Assembly: GCA_017541145.1 (NCBI GenBank)
Contig: JAFXZT010000150.1
Location: forward strand, 42,483-106,482
From: Bacteroidales bacterium
GTDB lineage: Bacteria; Bacteroidota; Bacteroidia; Bacteroidales; UBA3824
Direction: 5' to 3'
Length of the DNA stretch: 64,000 bases
The notes under the pieces are model-generated. The model made no database searches. It was not told where the DNA came from and saw only the letters and a program-made list of their open reading frames with translations. Positions 17,700 through 27,469 of this stretch are shown here, one piece after another; the first letter of the stretch is position 1, and each line of letters begins with the position of its first letter. A program made the translations under genes and the position numbers.

Positions 17700-19205
17700 A
17701 TGGGTAAAATTAAACAACTTGCAGGTCAGACCTTTATCTATGGTTTGAGTTCCATAGTAGGAAGGCTTTTGAATTACCTTTTGGTTCCGCTCTACACTCA
17801 CGTTTTTGAATCATCGGAGTATGGAGTTATCACCGAATTGTATACTTACGTTACATTTTTAATGATTTTGTTAACTTACGGAATGGAAACCGGATTTTTC
17901 AATTTCTCTAAATCTGAGTACGATCCCGACAAAGTTTATTCTACTTCGTTAACATCATTATTTACTACAAGTTCTTTATTTGTTTTACTTGGTTTGGTAT
18001 TTTCGTCAAACATCGCTCACTTGCTCAATTACGACAATCATGTAAATTACATCTCCTTTTTCGTATTGATTTTGGGTTTAGATGCTTTTACTTCTATACC
18101 ATTTGCCAGACTTCGCCAGCAGAACAAGGCAATCAAGTTTGCTGTTTTCAAATTGATTAATATTTTTGTAAATATCGGTCTTAATTTGTTTTTCATACTT
18201 TGGTTACCTCAGCTTGCTGAAAGTTCTGATTTATTTTCAGTTATCTATTCACCAACTTTTGGAGTCGGCTATGTTTTTGTTTCCAATCTTATAGCTTCGG
18301 CATTGATGTTAGTATTGTTTATCCCGGACTTTTTCAAATTGAAATTTTCATTTGACAAAGTTTTGCTTAAAAAGATGTTGACATATTCTTTGCCGTTGAT
18401 TGTTTCCGGTTTGGCTGGAATGATAAATGAATTTTTCGATCGTATTTCAATTAAATTCTTTTACACAATTCCAGACGGTGTTACAGATGCTAACACTTAC
18501 ATCCTCAGCGAGTTGGGAATTTACGGTGCAAATTCTAAAATTGCTGTTTTGATGACATTGTTTATTCAATGTTTCCGTTATTCTGCCGATCCTTTTTTCT
18601 TTTCCAACAAAGGTTCGAAAGATTTTCCGCAACTTTTTGCAAATGTAAACAAATATCTTTTAATATTCGGTTTATTTATATTTTTAGGAATTATTTTTTA
18701 TCTCGATATCGTAAAATATTTTATTGCAGAGTCTTACTGGTCGGGATTAAATGTTGTTCCGTTCCTTTTGATTGGTCATTTGCTTTTAGGTTTGGTTTAC
18801 TTGCAATCGTTTTGGTACAAGTTGAATCAAAAAACAGTTTACGGAATTTATATTTTTGTAATCGGTTCTGTTGTAACTATTTTACTTAATTTCATTCTTG
18901 TTCCAAAGTTCGGATATATTGCTTGTGCAGTTTCCAATGTTTGTTGTTACCTTATCATGTTGACAATCACATTCCTATGGGGCAGAAAATATTTAGTTTG
19001 CGAATATGATTTCAAAAATATGATTATTTACGTTGTGGCAGCAGCTGCGTTGTATGTTGCTTCTGTTTATACAAATGATTTTCAGTTTTGGACAAAGATG
19101 TTTGTAAATACTTTATTGTTAATAAGTTTTATGCTTTTGGTTTACAAGCTCGAAAACTTAAGAGAATCTTTGATAAAACTTCGTAAAAAATTTTTCAAAC
19201 GATAA
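17700..19205 (+). CDS. polysaccharide/lipid-linked glycan flippase (Wzx/MATE-like)
   Basis: The 501-aa protein has about 14 transmembrane helices and starts with [20 protein letters not shown], as in the oligosaccharide-flippase branch of the MOP superfamily. Such proteins move undecaprenyl-linked glycan precursors across the inner membrane. There is no glycan gene cluster around it, so it may serve a general envelope glycan or be an orphan. It begins a co-directional run (flippase, dut, TPR, lipoprotein, LytM, DUF4175-like) and ends 40 bp before dut. Confidence 0.85.
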   Translation: MGKIKQLAGQTFIYGLSSIVGRLLNYLLVPLYTHVFESSEYGVITELYTYVTFLMILLTYGMETGFFNFSKSEYDPDKVYSTSLTSLFTTSSLFVLLGLVFSSNIAHLLNYDNHVNYISFFVLILGLDAFTSIPFARLRQQNKAIKFAVFKLINIFVNIGLNLFFILWLPQLAESSDLFSVIYSPTFGVGYVFVSNLIASALMLVLFIPDFFKLKFSFDKVLLKKMLTYSLPLIVSGLAGMINEFFDRISIKFFYTIPDGVTDANTYILSELGIYGANSKIAVLMTLFIQCFRYSADPFFFSNKGSKDFPQLFANVNKYLLIFGLFIFLGIIFYLDIVKYFIAESYWSGLNVVPFLLIGHLLLGLVYLQSFWYKLNQKTVYGIYIFVIGSVVTILLNFILVPKFGYIACAVSNVCCYLIMLTITFLWGRKYLVCEYDFKNMIIYVVAAAALYVASVYTNDFQFWTKMFVNTLLLISFMLLVYKLENLRESLIKLRKKFFKR

Positions 19206-19215
19206 TTTTATTTAT

Positions 19216-19223
19216 TATTTTTG
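19216..19223 (+). promoter_or_regulatory. -7 element upstream of dut
   Basis: TATTTTTG fits TAnnTTTG and lies 22 bp before the dut ATG. No matching -33 TTTG is seen at the right distance, so an internal promoter here is tentative. Confidence 0.4.
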
Positions 19224-19245
19224 TAAGACTTTTCCAGTTGATATT

Positions 19246-19677
19246 ATGATAGTTAAAGTAATTAATAAAAGTAAAAATCCTTTACCGAAATATTCTACAG
19301 AATATTCGTCCGGATTGGATTTATGTGCAAATTTAGATGAAGATATTGTTTTGAAACCTTTACAGCGAGTATTGGTTCCGACAGGATTGTTCATTGAATT
19401 GCCCGAACACTATGAAGCTCAGATTCGTCCGCGTTCCGGTTTGGCATTAAAATCAGGAATTACGGTTCTTAATACTCCCGGAACTATCGATACTGATTAT
19501 CGAGGCGAAATCAAAGTTATTTTGATAAACCTTTCAGATCAGGATTTTACAATTCATAACGGTGATAGAATCTGTCAAATGGTGATTCAACGTTTTGAAC
19601 ATGTTGATTTAGAAGTTGTTGAAAAATTATCTGATACAGTTCGTTCTGATGGCGGATTTGGTCATACCGGCGTATGA
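19246..19677 (+). CDS. dut: dUTP diphosphatase
   Basis: Dut hydrolyses dUTP to dUMP, keeping uracil out of DNA and feeding dTMP synthesis. The 143-aa trimeric-type enzyme shows all five motifs: [29 protein letters not shown] with the catalytic Asp, RICQMVI, and the C-terminal arm [11 protein letters not shown]. Its TGA overlaps the ATG of the next gene (ATGA). This couples a housekeeping enzyme to an envelope gene run. Confidence 0.96.
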   Translation: MIVKVINKSKNPLPKYSTEYSSGLDLCANLDEDIVLKPLQRVLVPTGLFIELPEHYEAQIRPRSGLALKSGITVLNTPGTIDTDYRGEIKVILINLSDQDFTIHNGDRICQMVIQRFEHVDLEVVEKLSDTVRSDGGFGHTGV

Positions 19678-21353
19678 AGTTAGTATTGAGCATATTATTG
19701 TTTGTAGCATTTGCATCTAATTCTGTTGCACAATCCAAATCTTCGGGAAATTCTGAAGTGGATTTCAAGAATTATTTGTCTCAAGCTGACATTTATTTAC
19801 TTAAAGGTCAGCCTGATAATGCTTTATCTGCATATCAGACTTGCCTTCAGTTGAATCCGAATTCTGCTGTTGTAAATTATCAGTTAGCAAGAATTTATTT
19901 CAACTTTCGTAATTTTGATTCTTCCTTGTCTTATGCTCAACTTGCTGCAAAACTTCAACCGGAGAACTATTGGTATAAAAATTTTCTCGCCAAGGTTTAC
20001 GAAGCTGTTGGAAATTATTCTGAAGCTTTAAAAATTTACGAATCTTGTATTTCTAAAAATCCGTCTTATGAAGATTATCTTCATTTGATTGAATTTTATA
20101 CAAAATTTGAAAAATTTGATGATGCACTTAGAATGCTCAACAAAGTTGAAAAATCTTACGGCTTTAATTTTGACATCTCAATTCAGAAAATTGACATCTA
20201 TAAACGGTTTAACAAATTTTCTGAAGCAGAAATTGAGTATAAAAAAATAATTGCTTCAGATTCTTCTAATTTGTTCAACTTAGGGATGTTCGAGGAATTC
20301 TATTTATCAATTTCGCAAATGTCTAAAGCTCAGGCAATTCTTGCTCAAATGAAAAAAATAGATGACACAAATCCTCTTACACAACTCGCTCAAGCTTCGA
20401 TGTGTCGTGCGCTTGGTCAGAAAGATTGTTTTTATCAAAATCTCGTTGAGTCTTTCAAAGGAGATTTAATTACTTCGGAAGAGAAAGTTTCTATCATTTC
20501 GGATTTTGTCTTCAACTCTGCAATTTTCGATGCTGACAAAATTTATAACTTGTATGAAGAAATTCTGAAAACTTCAGAAAATGATTTTTTGGTTCATTCC
20601 TCTTTTGCTGATTTTTTGATGACAATTGATTCTTACGATAAGGCGGCTGAACAATTAAGAATTTGTACTGAACTTGATAAATCTGATTTTTCACTTTGGA
20701 GAAAGTTATTCAAACTTTATACTTTGTGTGAGGATTATCAAAGTTTAAAAAAATCAGTTGATGAAGCTGAAGAATATTTTCCCGAACAAGTAGAAGTGAT
20801 GTTGTATTCGGCAGTTGCTTCTATTTACTTAAATGATTTTTCTACTGCGGAAGAAAAACTTTTGATGTCGAAAGACTTTGGTATTGAAGTTACAAATTCT
20901 GTTAATTTGTATTATTTTTATACCGGCGTTTACTATTACATGAAAAATAAGAAAGATCTCGCGTTTTCAAATTTTGAAAAGTATTATAATTTGAATCACG
21001 ACGATTTGAATGTTATGTGTAAATATGCTTACTATCTGATTGACTCAAACAAGAATTTGCAGCTTGCTCAGAATCTTGTAAAACAATGTCTTTCTTTTGA
21101 TAGTTTCAACTTTTACTTTTATTACGTAAATGCTTTTTATTACTATAAAACTGATGATTTGAAATCTGCTGCATATTTTGCAGAGAAATCCAATACTTTA
21201 AATAAATCAAAAAAGTTTTATACTTTTGAACTTGCAGGAGATATTTATTTCAAAAACAAAGATTTTCCGAACGCTCTTAAAAATTATAATTTGGCTTTGG
21301 AATATGGAGGTAATAAATCATCTCTTAATCTTAAAATCCAAAATTGTAATTAA
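19674..21353 (+). CDS. exported TPR protein
   Basis: The 559-aa product has a signal peptide ([20 protein letters not shown]) and TPR repeats over most of its length, such as [20 protein letters not shown] and [20 protein letters not shown]. It is probably a periplasmic scaffold. It overlaps dut by four bases and is followed 8 bp later by the DUF4292-like lipoprotein. The adjacent envelope genes suggest a role in cell-wall or outer-membrane assembly, but that is context only. Confidence 0.82.
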   Translation: MKLVLSILLFVAFASNSVAQSKSSGNSEVDFKNYLSQADIYLLKGQPDNALSAYQTCLQLNPNSAVVNYQLARIYFNFRNFDSSLSYAQLAAKLQPENYWYKNFLAKVYEAVGNYSEALKIYESCISKNPSYEDYLHLIEFYTKFEKFDDALRMLNKVEKSYGFNFDISIQKIDIYKRFNKFSEAEIEYKKIIASDSSNLFNLGMFEEFYLSISQMSKAQAILAQMKKIDDTNPLTQLAQASMCRALGQKDCFYQNLVESFKGDLITSEEKVSIISDFVFNSAIFDADKIYNLYEEILKTSENDFLVHSSFADFLMTIDSYDKAAEQLRICTELDKSDFSLWRKLFKLYTLCEDYQSLKKSVDEAEEYFPEQVEVMLYSAVASIYLNDFSTAEEKLLMSKDFGIEVTNSVNLYYFYTGVYYYMKNKKDLAFSNFEKYYNLNHDDLNVMCKYAYYLIDSNKNLQLAQNLVKQCLSFDSFNFYFYYVNAFYYYKTDDLKSAAYFAEKSNTLNKSKKFYTFELAGDIYFKNKDFPNALKNYNLALEYGGNKSSLNLKIQNCN

Positions 21354-21361
21354 ATAAAATT

Positions 21362-22195
21362 ATGAAACTTAAAAATATATTATTTTTATTGATTGCTACA
21401 TTGTTGTTAGTATCTTGTAACGGTAAGAAAAAGAAAAAAACTGATGACAATAACACTAAAACTGAGGTTATTAAAAATAATAATTCAGGTAAAGCAAACG
21501 ATGTATTGTTAAAAAAAGTATCGAAAATTTATAATGAACAAGATACTTTTTCTACGGTTGAAATAAAATTCAATCTTGATTTTGAATCGCCGGAGCGTTC
21601 TGTTTCTGGTTCTGGTACTATGCGTATTGCTAACGATAGTATTATTTGGCTTTATGTTCAGGCTTTCGGTTTTGAGGTTGCACGTGCAACATTTACCAAA
21701 GATACTGTAACTTCTGTTGTAAAAATGAAGAAACAATATATCAAGAAAGATTATTCTGTTTTGAAGAATTTTTTTCCTGCTGAATTTGATTTATCGATTT
21801 TACAAGCTATTTTCTTGAATCAGTTTTTCCTTTTCCCGGATAACAATATCAACAGTTTAGGAAATTATTCTGTTGAAGAGAATGATGATAATTTTGTTAT
21901 TGCATCAGGTCTTGAAGATATCGCTAAATACCATTTAGACAATCAGTTAACAATTTCTAAATTAACAAACAAGGTTAGTCAATACATTTTTGTAGAAAAA
22001 CGTAATAATTTGGGTTTGAAGATTTCTTATAATGATTTAACTGATTTTGGTCTTCATTCTTTACCGAAACAAGTTGTTTTTGAAGGTATTGGCAAAGATA
22101 TGAAGCTGACATTTACTTACAACAAAGTTGTTTTTGGTAAAAAGTTGAGTTTCCCGATTTCAATACCTGATTCTTACACAGAAATTAAGTTTTAA
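21362..22195 (+). CDS. DUF4292-like lipoprotein
   Basis: The 277-aa protein has a lipoprotein signal with lipobox LLVSC (lipidated Cys at 20), followed by a Lys/Asn-rich tether. The body resembles DUF4292: GSGTMRIANDSIIWLYV and KKQYIKKDYSVLKNFFP, then a beta-rich domain reminiscent of LolA/LolB-like folds. It is probably anchored to a membrane and facing the periplasm. The stop is immediately followed by the ATG of the LytM gene. A parS-like palindrome (21676-21691) lies inside the coding sequence. Confidence 0.75.
   Translation: MKLKNILFLLIATLLLVSCNGKKKKKTDDNNTKTEVIKNNNSGKANDVLLKKVSKIYNEQDTFSTVEIKFNLDFESPERSVSGSGTMRIANDSIIWLYVQAFGFEVARATFTKDTVTSVVKMKKQYIKKDYSVLKNFFPAEFDLSILQAIFLNQFFLFPDNNINSLGNYSVEENDDNFVIASGLEDIAKYHLDNQLTISKLTNKVSQYIFVEKRNNLGLKISYNDLTDFGLHSLPKQVVFEGIGKDMKLTFTYNKVVFGKKLSFPISIPDSYTEIKF
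21676..21691. promoter_or_regulatory. parS-like palindrome
   Basis: The core GTTGCACGTGCAAC (21677-21690) is a perfect 14-bp palindrome and fits GTTNCACGTGNAAC. The 16-mer matches 13 of 16 bases of TGTTTCACGTGAAACA. It lies inside the DUF4292-like gene. Confidence 0.4.
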
Positions 22196-23302
22196 ATGAA
22201 ATTTTTTAAGAAAATATTATTTGCTTTTATAGCTTTTTTGATTTCTGATTCTTGTTTTGCGCAGATTGGAATTCAAGAGCAGTCGTCGTATTTGGATTCT
22301 GTTTTGTCTCAATTGAATAGCATCGAAGATTCCGAATTGAGATTGTTGGTAATCAATCAGCAGTTAAATTTGAAATCTGCTTTGATTGAGCAGCATAAAA
22401 AGAAGATGGAGCAATTAGAAAAAGATTTTGATAATACTCAAAAATATCATGCCCGTTTGGCTTCTCAATTGGATTCTGAGAAATCTATTTATGCAAGTTT
22501 GGTTGTTAAAGCTTCACGTATTCATTCGTTGATGCTTCAGAATTTTGACGTTTTTTCTTTCGATAATTTGTACAAAAGTTATCGACAGTTCCTTTATATC
22601 AAATGGTTGACAGATTATCGTTTAAAAAAGATTAAACGTATCAAATCTTTGAAGACAGAAATAGCAAATGTTTTGGTAGAAAAAGATAAAATTGCAGCTA
22701 AACAAGACATTGTTGCAAAGCAATTGGGTGTTGAGCAATCTTTTATCCAACGCTATACAAAATCGCGTGCATCTGTGATTGAATCTTTGAAAAATGAAGG
22801 TTCTAAAGCAACGGTTGAGAATCAGACTTTGGATTCTGCAAAAATCAAGCAAATAGCCGGAACTAAAGAATCTAATGACGAAGCTTCAATATTGTTCCAA
22901 ATTCAGAAAGGTTATTTGAAATGGCCGGTAAAAAAAGGTGTAATTATCCGTTATTTTGGCGAATCTCCCGATCCTGTTCACGATAAAGTTACAATTATGA
23001 ATGAGGGTTTGGACTTTTTGGTTTCATCTCAATCGAAAGTTCAATGTGTTTACAATGGAGTTGTAGCTAAAATCTTTAATTTGCCTCATAATCAATATTC
23101 GGTTATTGTTCGACATGGCAACTATTTTACTGTTTATTCCGGAATGGAACATATTTTAGTTTCTGTTGGCGACAAGATCAATAAAGACGATGTTTTGGGC
23201 GATTTTGATACTGAAAATAAAAATTCCGTTCTTAAATTTCAGATTTGGAACGGTGCGCAAGTTATTAATCCTTATGATTGGTTGATTAAATATCCTAAAT
23301 AA
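22196..23302 (+). CDS. EnvC-like factor with degenerate LytM (M23) domain
   Basis: The 368-aa product has a signal peptide (ending DSCFAQ), a long coiled coil (residues about 30-220) and a C-terminal LytM fold. Zinc ligands expected of an active M23 endopeptidase appear to be missing: the HxGxD position reads NEGLD and the final HxE/HxH strand reads LKFQIW. That matches EnvC-type activators, which switch on cell-wall amidases during division, rather than an enzyme. It directly follows the lipoprotein gene and its stop overlaps the next start (TAATG). Confidence 0.8.
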   Translation: MKFFKKILFAFIAFLISDSCFAQIGIQEQSSYLDSVLSQLNSIEDSELRLLVINQQLNLKSALIEQHKKKMEQLEKDFDNTQKYHARLASQLDSEKSIYASLVVKASRIHSLMLQNFDVFSFDNLYKSYRQFLYIKWLTDYRLKKIKRIKSLKTEIANVLVEKDKIAAKQDIVAKQLGVEQSFIQRYTKSRASVIESLKNEGSKATVENQTLDSAKIKQIAGTKESNDEASILFQIQKGYLKWPVKKGVIIRYFGESPDPVHDKVTIMNEGLDFLVSSQSKVQCVYNGVVAKIFNLPHNQYSVIVRHGNYFTVYSGMEHILVSVGDKINKDDVLGDFDTENKNSVLKFQIWNGAQVINPYDWLIKYPK

Positions 23303-26300
23303 TGCAGTCAAATTTTTCGATTATAGAAAGTAAATTAGACGATTTTATTCGTAAATTCTATTCCAACCGAATAGTTATCGGGCTTATATTGTTTGTTTTG
23401 ATAAGTTCATTATCGCTTTTTACACTTTTTATGATTGAAGGTGTGGCTTATTTGCAGCCATCCGTTAAAACTGTATTGTTCTTTTTTGCGATATTTTTGT
23501 TTTCTACTGTTTTTATTTTCTTGATTTTGATTCCTGTTCTCAAGATTTTTAAGGTGATTCCTTACATTTCTTACGAAGAGGCTTCTACTATTATTTCAAA
23601 TCATTTTTCCGATTCTGACGATGTTTTGATTAGTATTTTGCAGTTAAACAATCAAAATTCTGTTAATACTGATTTGTTGATTGCGTCTATTAATCAAAAA
23701 ATTGATTTGATTTCGCCGTTGAATTTTACAAATGCTATTAATCTGAAAAAGACTGCAAAATTGCTTTCATATTCGGTAGGTATTTTGTTAATTTTAATTT
23801 TGTTAAGTTTTGTCTTTTCAAGTAATTTCAAACAAGGTGCTTCACGTTTTATGGATTATTCAACGTATTACGAACCGGCAAATCCTTATTCGTTGGATTT
23901 ATTGAACGATACTTTGTATTGTGCGCAAGGCGAAAATTTTACTGTAAAAGTTAAATTAGAAGGACCTACTCAAATCAAGGATTTGTTTATTACAAATTCT
24001 GATTTTAATGTCAGAATGAATGAGGATTCTACTAATTATTTTTCTTATTCATTTGAAAATGTTACTTCAGAATTAAAATTTAAATTCAATTATTTGAACT
24101 TTTCTACCGACGAATTTAAGGTTTCTGTCTTTACAAAACCTCAAGTTTTAGGTTATTCTGTTCAAATTATTCCGCCTTCTTACACAAAATTATCAAGTCA
24201 GGAGTTTGAAAATACCGGAGATTTGGTTGTACCTTTCGGATCTAAGATTATTTGGAATTTTGAAGTTCTAAATGCAAAAGATTTTGTGTTTTATACCGAC
24301 ACTTTGTCTGAAAAAACTGCTTTAAATTCTTCAAAAATCAAGCACGAAAAAACAGCATTAAAAAGTTTCGATTATCATTTTTCTGTTAATGGTGAAAATG
24401 ATTATAATCAACAATCTAATTTGTTTCACGTGAATCTAATTCCGGATTATTTTCCGAGTATTTTTGTTGTATCTTCAGTTGATTCTACGGCTTCAAATTC
24501 TATGTATTTTTCCGGTAGAATTTCTGATGATTATGGATTCCATTCTTTGAGATTTGTTTATTTCGATCCTTCAAAACCAAATGATTTACATTATAAGGAT
24601 ATTCAAATTGAACCTGTTTCGGCTCAAGATTTTTATTATTATTTTGACTTTTCTTCGCTTTCGAAAGAAGTTTCTTACTATTTTGAAGTTAGAGATAATG
24701 ATGCAGTTTCCGGTTTTAAATCTGCTAAATCTACTTTGTCGGTTTATACTTCAATCTCTGATAAGGAAAAGCAGGAGAGGGTTGATAATTTGCAATCCTC
24801 AATTTATGAAAAAGTAAATTCTGCTCAAAGTTTGTTGCGTGAATTGAATAATGATTTGCAAGATTTTCAGAAGTCTGTTTCTTCCAATAAAGAGCTTTCG
24901 GATTGGGAAAAACAGTTAAAACTCGATAATTTGTTGAATAAACAAAGTAAATTGCAATCTCTTTTGAATGAAATTTCACAAGATAATCAGTATAAAGATG
25001 CTTTTGATAAGCAATTGTCAAATGAACAAAATACTGAATTGTTGAAGCAGCAACAGCAATTGCAAGAGCTTTGGAATCAACTTTTTACTGATGATATTAA
25101 AGAGTTGATGGATAAGATTTCGGAATTGGCTAATTCAATTAATGAAAAAGATTTTCGTGACAATGTTCAAAATCTGAAGTTCGATTACAATCAAATTTCT
25201 GAACAGTTGGATCGAAATAATACTCTTATGAAGATGTTTAATGTTGAAAACAAACTTCATAACATTTCTGATGATCTCAAAGAGATGTCGGAAGAAATGA
25301 AAGACTTGTCAGATAAATTGTTTGATTCTAAATCCAATGAGGAAGAAAAGAACTCTCTTAAAGAGAAATTAGACGATTTAATTGAAGAATTTAATCAAAA
25401 ATATGATGATTTTAAGAATCTTGAAAAACAAAATGAAGAATTAGGTGACAATAAGCTTGAAATTCCCAATCTTGAAGATAAATTTGAAGAAGTTTTGAAT
25501 CATTTGAACGACGAAAAGAAGGATTTGGAATCTTCTGATTTGAAAAATAAACAGGAGAAACAGGATTTGAAACAGCAAATGGATGATACTTCTAAGGAAA
25601 TGGAGGAATTATCTGATGAAATTAACGGCACTCAGAAACAAAATCAACAGCAAAAGAATCAAGAAAATCTTAATGATGTTCGTCAGATTTTGGATAATTT
25701 GTTGACTGTTTCTTTCAATCAGGAGAAACTAATTAAGCAAATGAATCAAAATAAATCGTTTAATTTGTACGTTGCCGGCATTATTCAGAAGCAAACTGCG
25801 TTGACCAAAGATTTTGCTTTGGTTCAAGATTCGATATATGCTTTAGCAAAACGGGAACCTTCTTTGGGACATTCCGTTTATGATAAGATAGAAGAAATTA
25901 ATTCGTATTTCGTGAAAATCAACACCGCTTTGGACAATAATAATCGTTCGTCGGCTGCTAATTTTCAACAAATGGCTTTAACTGATATTAATGATTTGAT
26001 GTTGTTGTTTAATGAAATTGAAGACCAAATGCAAAATCAACAGCAGAGTTCTCAATCTTCTGATCAGCAAAATACTTCGTCTAATTCTACTAAAAACAAG
26101 AAACAGATGAAGGAGCGACAGCAAAATCTTCAGAATATGAAATCTCAGCAGCAGTCATTAAAGGAACAGTTGAACCAGATGTATCAACAGCTTTTGAAAG
26201 GTAATAATCCGACAAATCAACAATTGGCGCAATCCTTGAAGATGGCTGAAATGATGCAGCAGCAATTGCAAGAGATGCAAAATCAGCAGGGTAATTCCAC

Positions 26301-26625
26301 GAAAGAGCAGCAATTGTTGAATCAAATGAAGCAGTTGATGGAAGATTCTAAGCGTGATATTATTAATCGTAATATCAATAAGTCGTTAATTGATAAACAA
26401 AATACGATGTTTAATAAGCTTTTGGACTTTGAAAATGCTGAAAAAAATCAAGAGTCTGAAGAGAAACGCGAAAGTAAACAATCTCTTGATTTTCAAAATA
26501 ACGATAAATCTGATTTAAAATTTAAGTTTAAGAATTTAGGTACGCAAGAATTTTTAAATTCTCCTTCTTTGAATTTGAATCTTTTTTATCAAAATATATA
26601 CAACGAGTACTTACAAAATATCTAA
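23302..26625 (+). CDS. DUF4175-like membrane-anchored coiled-coil protein
   Basis: The 1,107-aa product has two N-terminal transmembrane helices (about 20-42 and 53-78) and a third near 150-172. A beta-rich periplasmic region (about 190-490) follows, then a very long coiled coil rich in Gln, Asn, Asp and Lys (about 500-1030). The layout resembles Bacteroidota DUF4175 proteins. The function is unknown; a large envelope-spanning structural protein is plausible. The start overlaps the previous stop. A parS-like site (24422-24437) lies in the coding sequence. Confidence 0.75.
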   Translation: MQSNFSIIESKLDDFIRKFYSNRIVIGLILFVLISSLSLFTLFMIEGVAYLQPSVKTVLFFFAIFLFSTVFIFLILIPVLKIFKVIPYISYEEASTIISNHFSDSDDVLISILQLNNQNSVNTDLLIASINQKIDLISPLNFTNAINLKKTAKLLSYSVGILLILILLSFVFSSNFKQGASRFMDYSTYYEPANPYSLDLLNDTLYCAQGENFTVKVKLEGPTQIKDLFITNSDFNVRMNEDSTNYFSYSFENVTSELKFKFNYLNFSTDEFKVSVFTKPQVLGYSVQIIPPSYTKLSSQEFENTGDLVVPFGSKIIWNFEVLNAKDFVFYTDTLSEKTALNSSKIKHEKTALKSFDYHFSVNGENDYNQQSNLFHVNLIPDYFPSIFVVSSVDSTASNSMYFSGRISDDYGFHSLRFVYFDPSKPNDLHYKDIQIEPVSAQDFYYYFDFSSLSKEVSYYFEVRDNDAVSGFKSAKSTLSVYTSISDKEKQERVDNLQSSIYEKVNSAQSLLRELNNDLQDFQKSVSSNKELSDWEKQLKLDNLLNKQSKLQSLLNEISQDNQYKDAFDKQLSNEQNTELLKQQQQLQELWNQLFTDDIKELMDKISELANSINEKDFRDNVQNLKFDYNQISEQLDRNNTLMKMFNVENKLHNISDDLKEMSEEMKDLSDKLFDSKSNEEEKNSLKEKLDDLIEEFNQKYDDFKNLEKQNEELGDNKLEIPNLEDKFEEVLNHLNDEKKDLESSDLKNKQEKQDLKQQMDDTSKEMEELSDEINGTQKQNQQQKNQENLNDVRQILDNLLTVSFNQEKLIKQMNQNKSFNLYVAGIIQKQTALTKDFALVQDSIYALAKREPSLGHSVYDKIEEINSYFVKINTALDNNNRSSAANFQQMALTDINDLMLLFNEIEDQMQNQQQSSQSSDQQNTSSNSTKNKKQMKERQQNLQNMKSQQQSLKEQLNQMYQQLLKGNNPTNQQLAQSLKMAEMMQQQLQEMQNQQGNSTKEQQLLNQMKQLMEDSKRDIINRNINKSLIDKQNTMFNKLLDFENAEKNQESEEKRESKQSLDFQNNDKSDLKFKFKNLGTQEFLNSPSLNLNLFYQNIYNEYLQNI
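24422..24437. promoter_or_regulatory. parS-like site
   Basis: TGTTTCACGTGAATCT matches 14 of 16 bases of TGTTTCACGTGAAACA, with the first 13 identical. It is inside the DUF4175-like gene. Confidence 0.5.
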
Positions 26626-26631
26626 TAAATA

Positions 26632-27048
26632 ATGTTTCACATGAAAAATTCTATTTCTTTTCAATCCAGTCTCAACAATATTTCTTTTGTAGAAAATTTT
26701 GTTGATTCGCTTAGTACGGTTTATAATATTTCGGAAGAGTTGTATGGAAATATTTTGATTTCTACTATTGAAGCTGTGAATAATGCTATAATTCACGGTA
26801 ACAAGCAAGATCCTTCTAAAATAGTTTTTGTCAGTTCGAAAATAGATAACGATGAGCTGACGATTTCCGTAAAAGATGAAGGTTTAGGTTTTGATTATTC
26901 AGTTCTTCCTGATCCTACTTTACCTGAAAATATTGAAAAAATTTCGGGTAGGGGAGTGTTTTTAATTAAGAATTTGTCGGATAGAATTGAGTTTTCTGAA
27001 GGTGGTTCTAAAATAGAAATTGTTTTTAAATTAAGTCAGAATGATTGA
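26632..27048 (+). CDS. RsbW/anti-sigma-type HATPase
   Basis: The 138-aa protein is a stand-alone GHKL ATPase domain like RsbW/SpoIIAB anti-sigma kinases. The N-box is EAVNNAIIHGN, the G1 box VKDEGLGFDY and the G2-type box SGRGVFLIKNLSD. No sigma factor or anti-anti-sigma partner is nearby, although a SiaC-like phosphoprotein (a target class for such kinases) is encoded at 32292-32684. The start may be 26632 or the ATG at 26641. A parS-like site overlaps both codons. The 3' end overlaps ybeY by 8 bp. Confidence 0.85.
   Translation: MFHMKNSISFQSSLNNISFVENFVDSLSTVYNISEELYGNILISTIEAVNNAIIHGNKQDPSKIVFVSSKIDNDELTISVKDEGLGFDYSVLPDPTLPENIEKISGRGVFLIKNLSDRIEFSEGGSKIEIVFKLSQND
26633..26648. promoter_or_regulatory. 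parS-like site at a start codon
   Basis: TGTTTCACATGAAAAA matches 14 of 16 bases of the parS consensus. It covers the start region of the HATPase gene, so bound protein could affect that gene's expression. Confidence 0.4.
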
Positions 27049-27469
27049 TTTTAATTTTGAAGATGTGAATTTTCAACTTCCGGAGCAACAAACTTTGGTT
27101 GATTGGATATCTTTTGCTGTAAAAAACGAAGGGTATGAATTGAAAAATATTACATACGTATTCTGTTCTGATGAGTATTTGTGGAATATGAATAAACAAT
27201 TTTTGCAGCATGATTATTATACGGATATTATAACTTTTGATTATGTAAAAGGAAAAGTTGTGTCCGGTGATTTGTTTATTAGTTACGATAGAATTGTTGA
27301 TAATGCAAATAAATTTGATGTTTCGCGTGAAACGGAATTGTTGCGCGTAATGATTCATGGTGTTTTGCATTTGATTGGTTATGATGATGTGACTGATGAA
27401 TTGGAAGCTGAGATTCATAAGATGGAAGATTATTATTTAGATATTTACAATAAAGAGTTTAGAAGATGA
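27041..27469 (+). CDS. ybeY: endoribonuclease YbeY
   Basis: YbeY is a metal-dependent RNase involved in 16S rRNA 3' maturation and 70S quality control. The 142-aa protein has the signature [11 protein letters not shown]. The first two His ligands are present, but the third position, His in E. coli, is Asp here. As I recall, this substitution is common in Bacteroidota and could still bind metal. The ATG at 27041 overlaps the HATPase stop, and the stop overlaps the mnmG start by 4 bp. A parS-like site lies at 27319-27334. Confidence 0.93.
   Translation: MIDFNFEDVNFQLPEQQTLVDWISFAVKNEGYELKNITYVFCSDEYLWNMNKQFLQHDYYTDIITFDYVKGKVVSGDLFISYDRIVDNANKFDVSRETELLRVMIHGVLHLIGYDDVTDELEAEIHKMEDYYLDIYNKEFRR
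27319..27334. promoter_or_regulatory. parS-like site
   Basis: TGTTTCGCGTGAAACG matches 14 of 16 bases of TGTTTCACGTGAAACA, with intact GTTTC and GAAAC arms. It lies inside ybeY. Confidence 0.5.
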
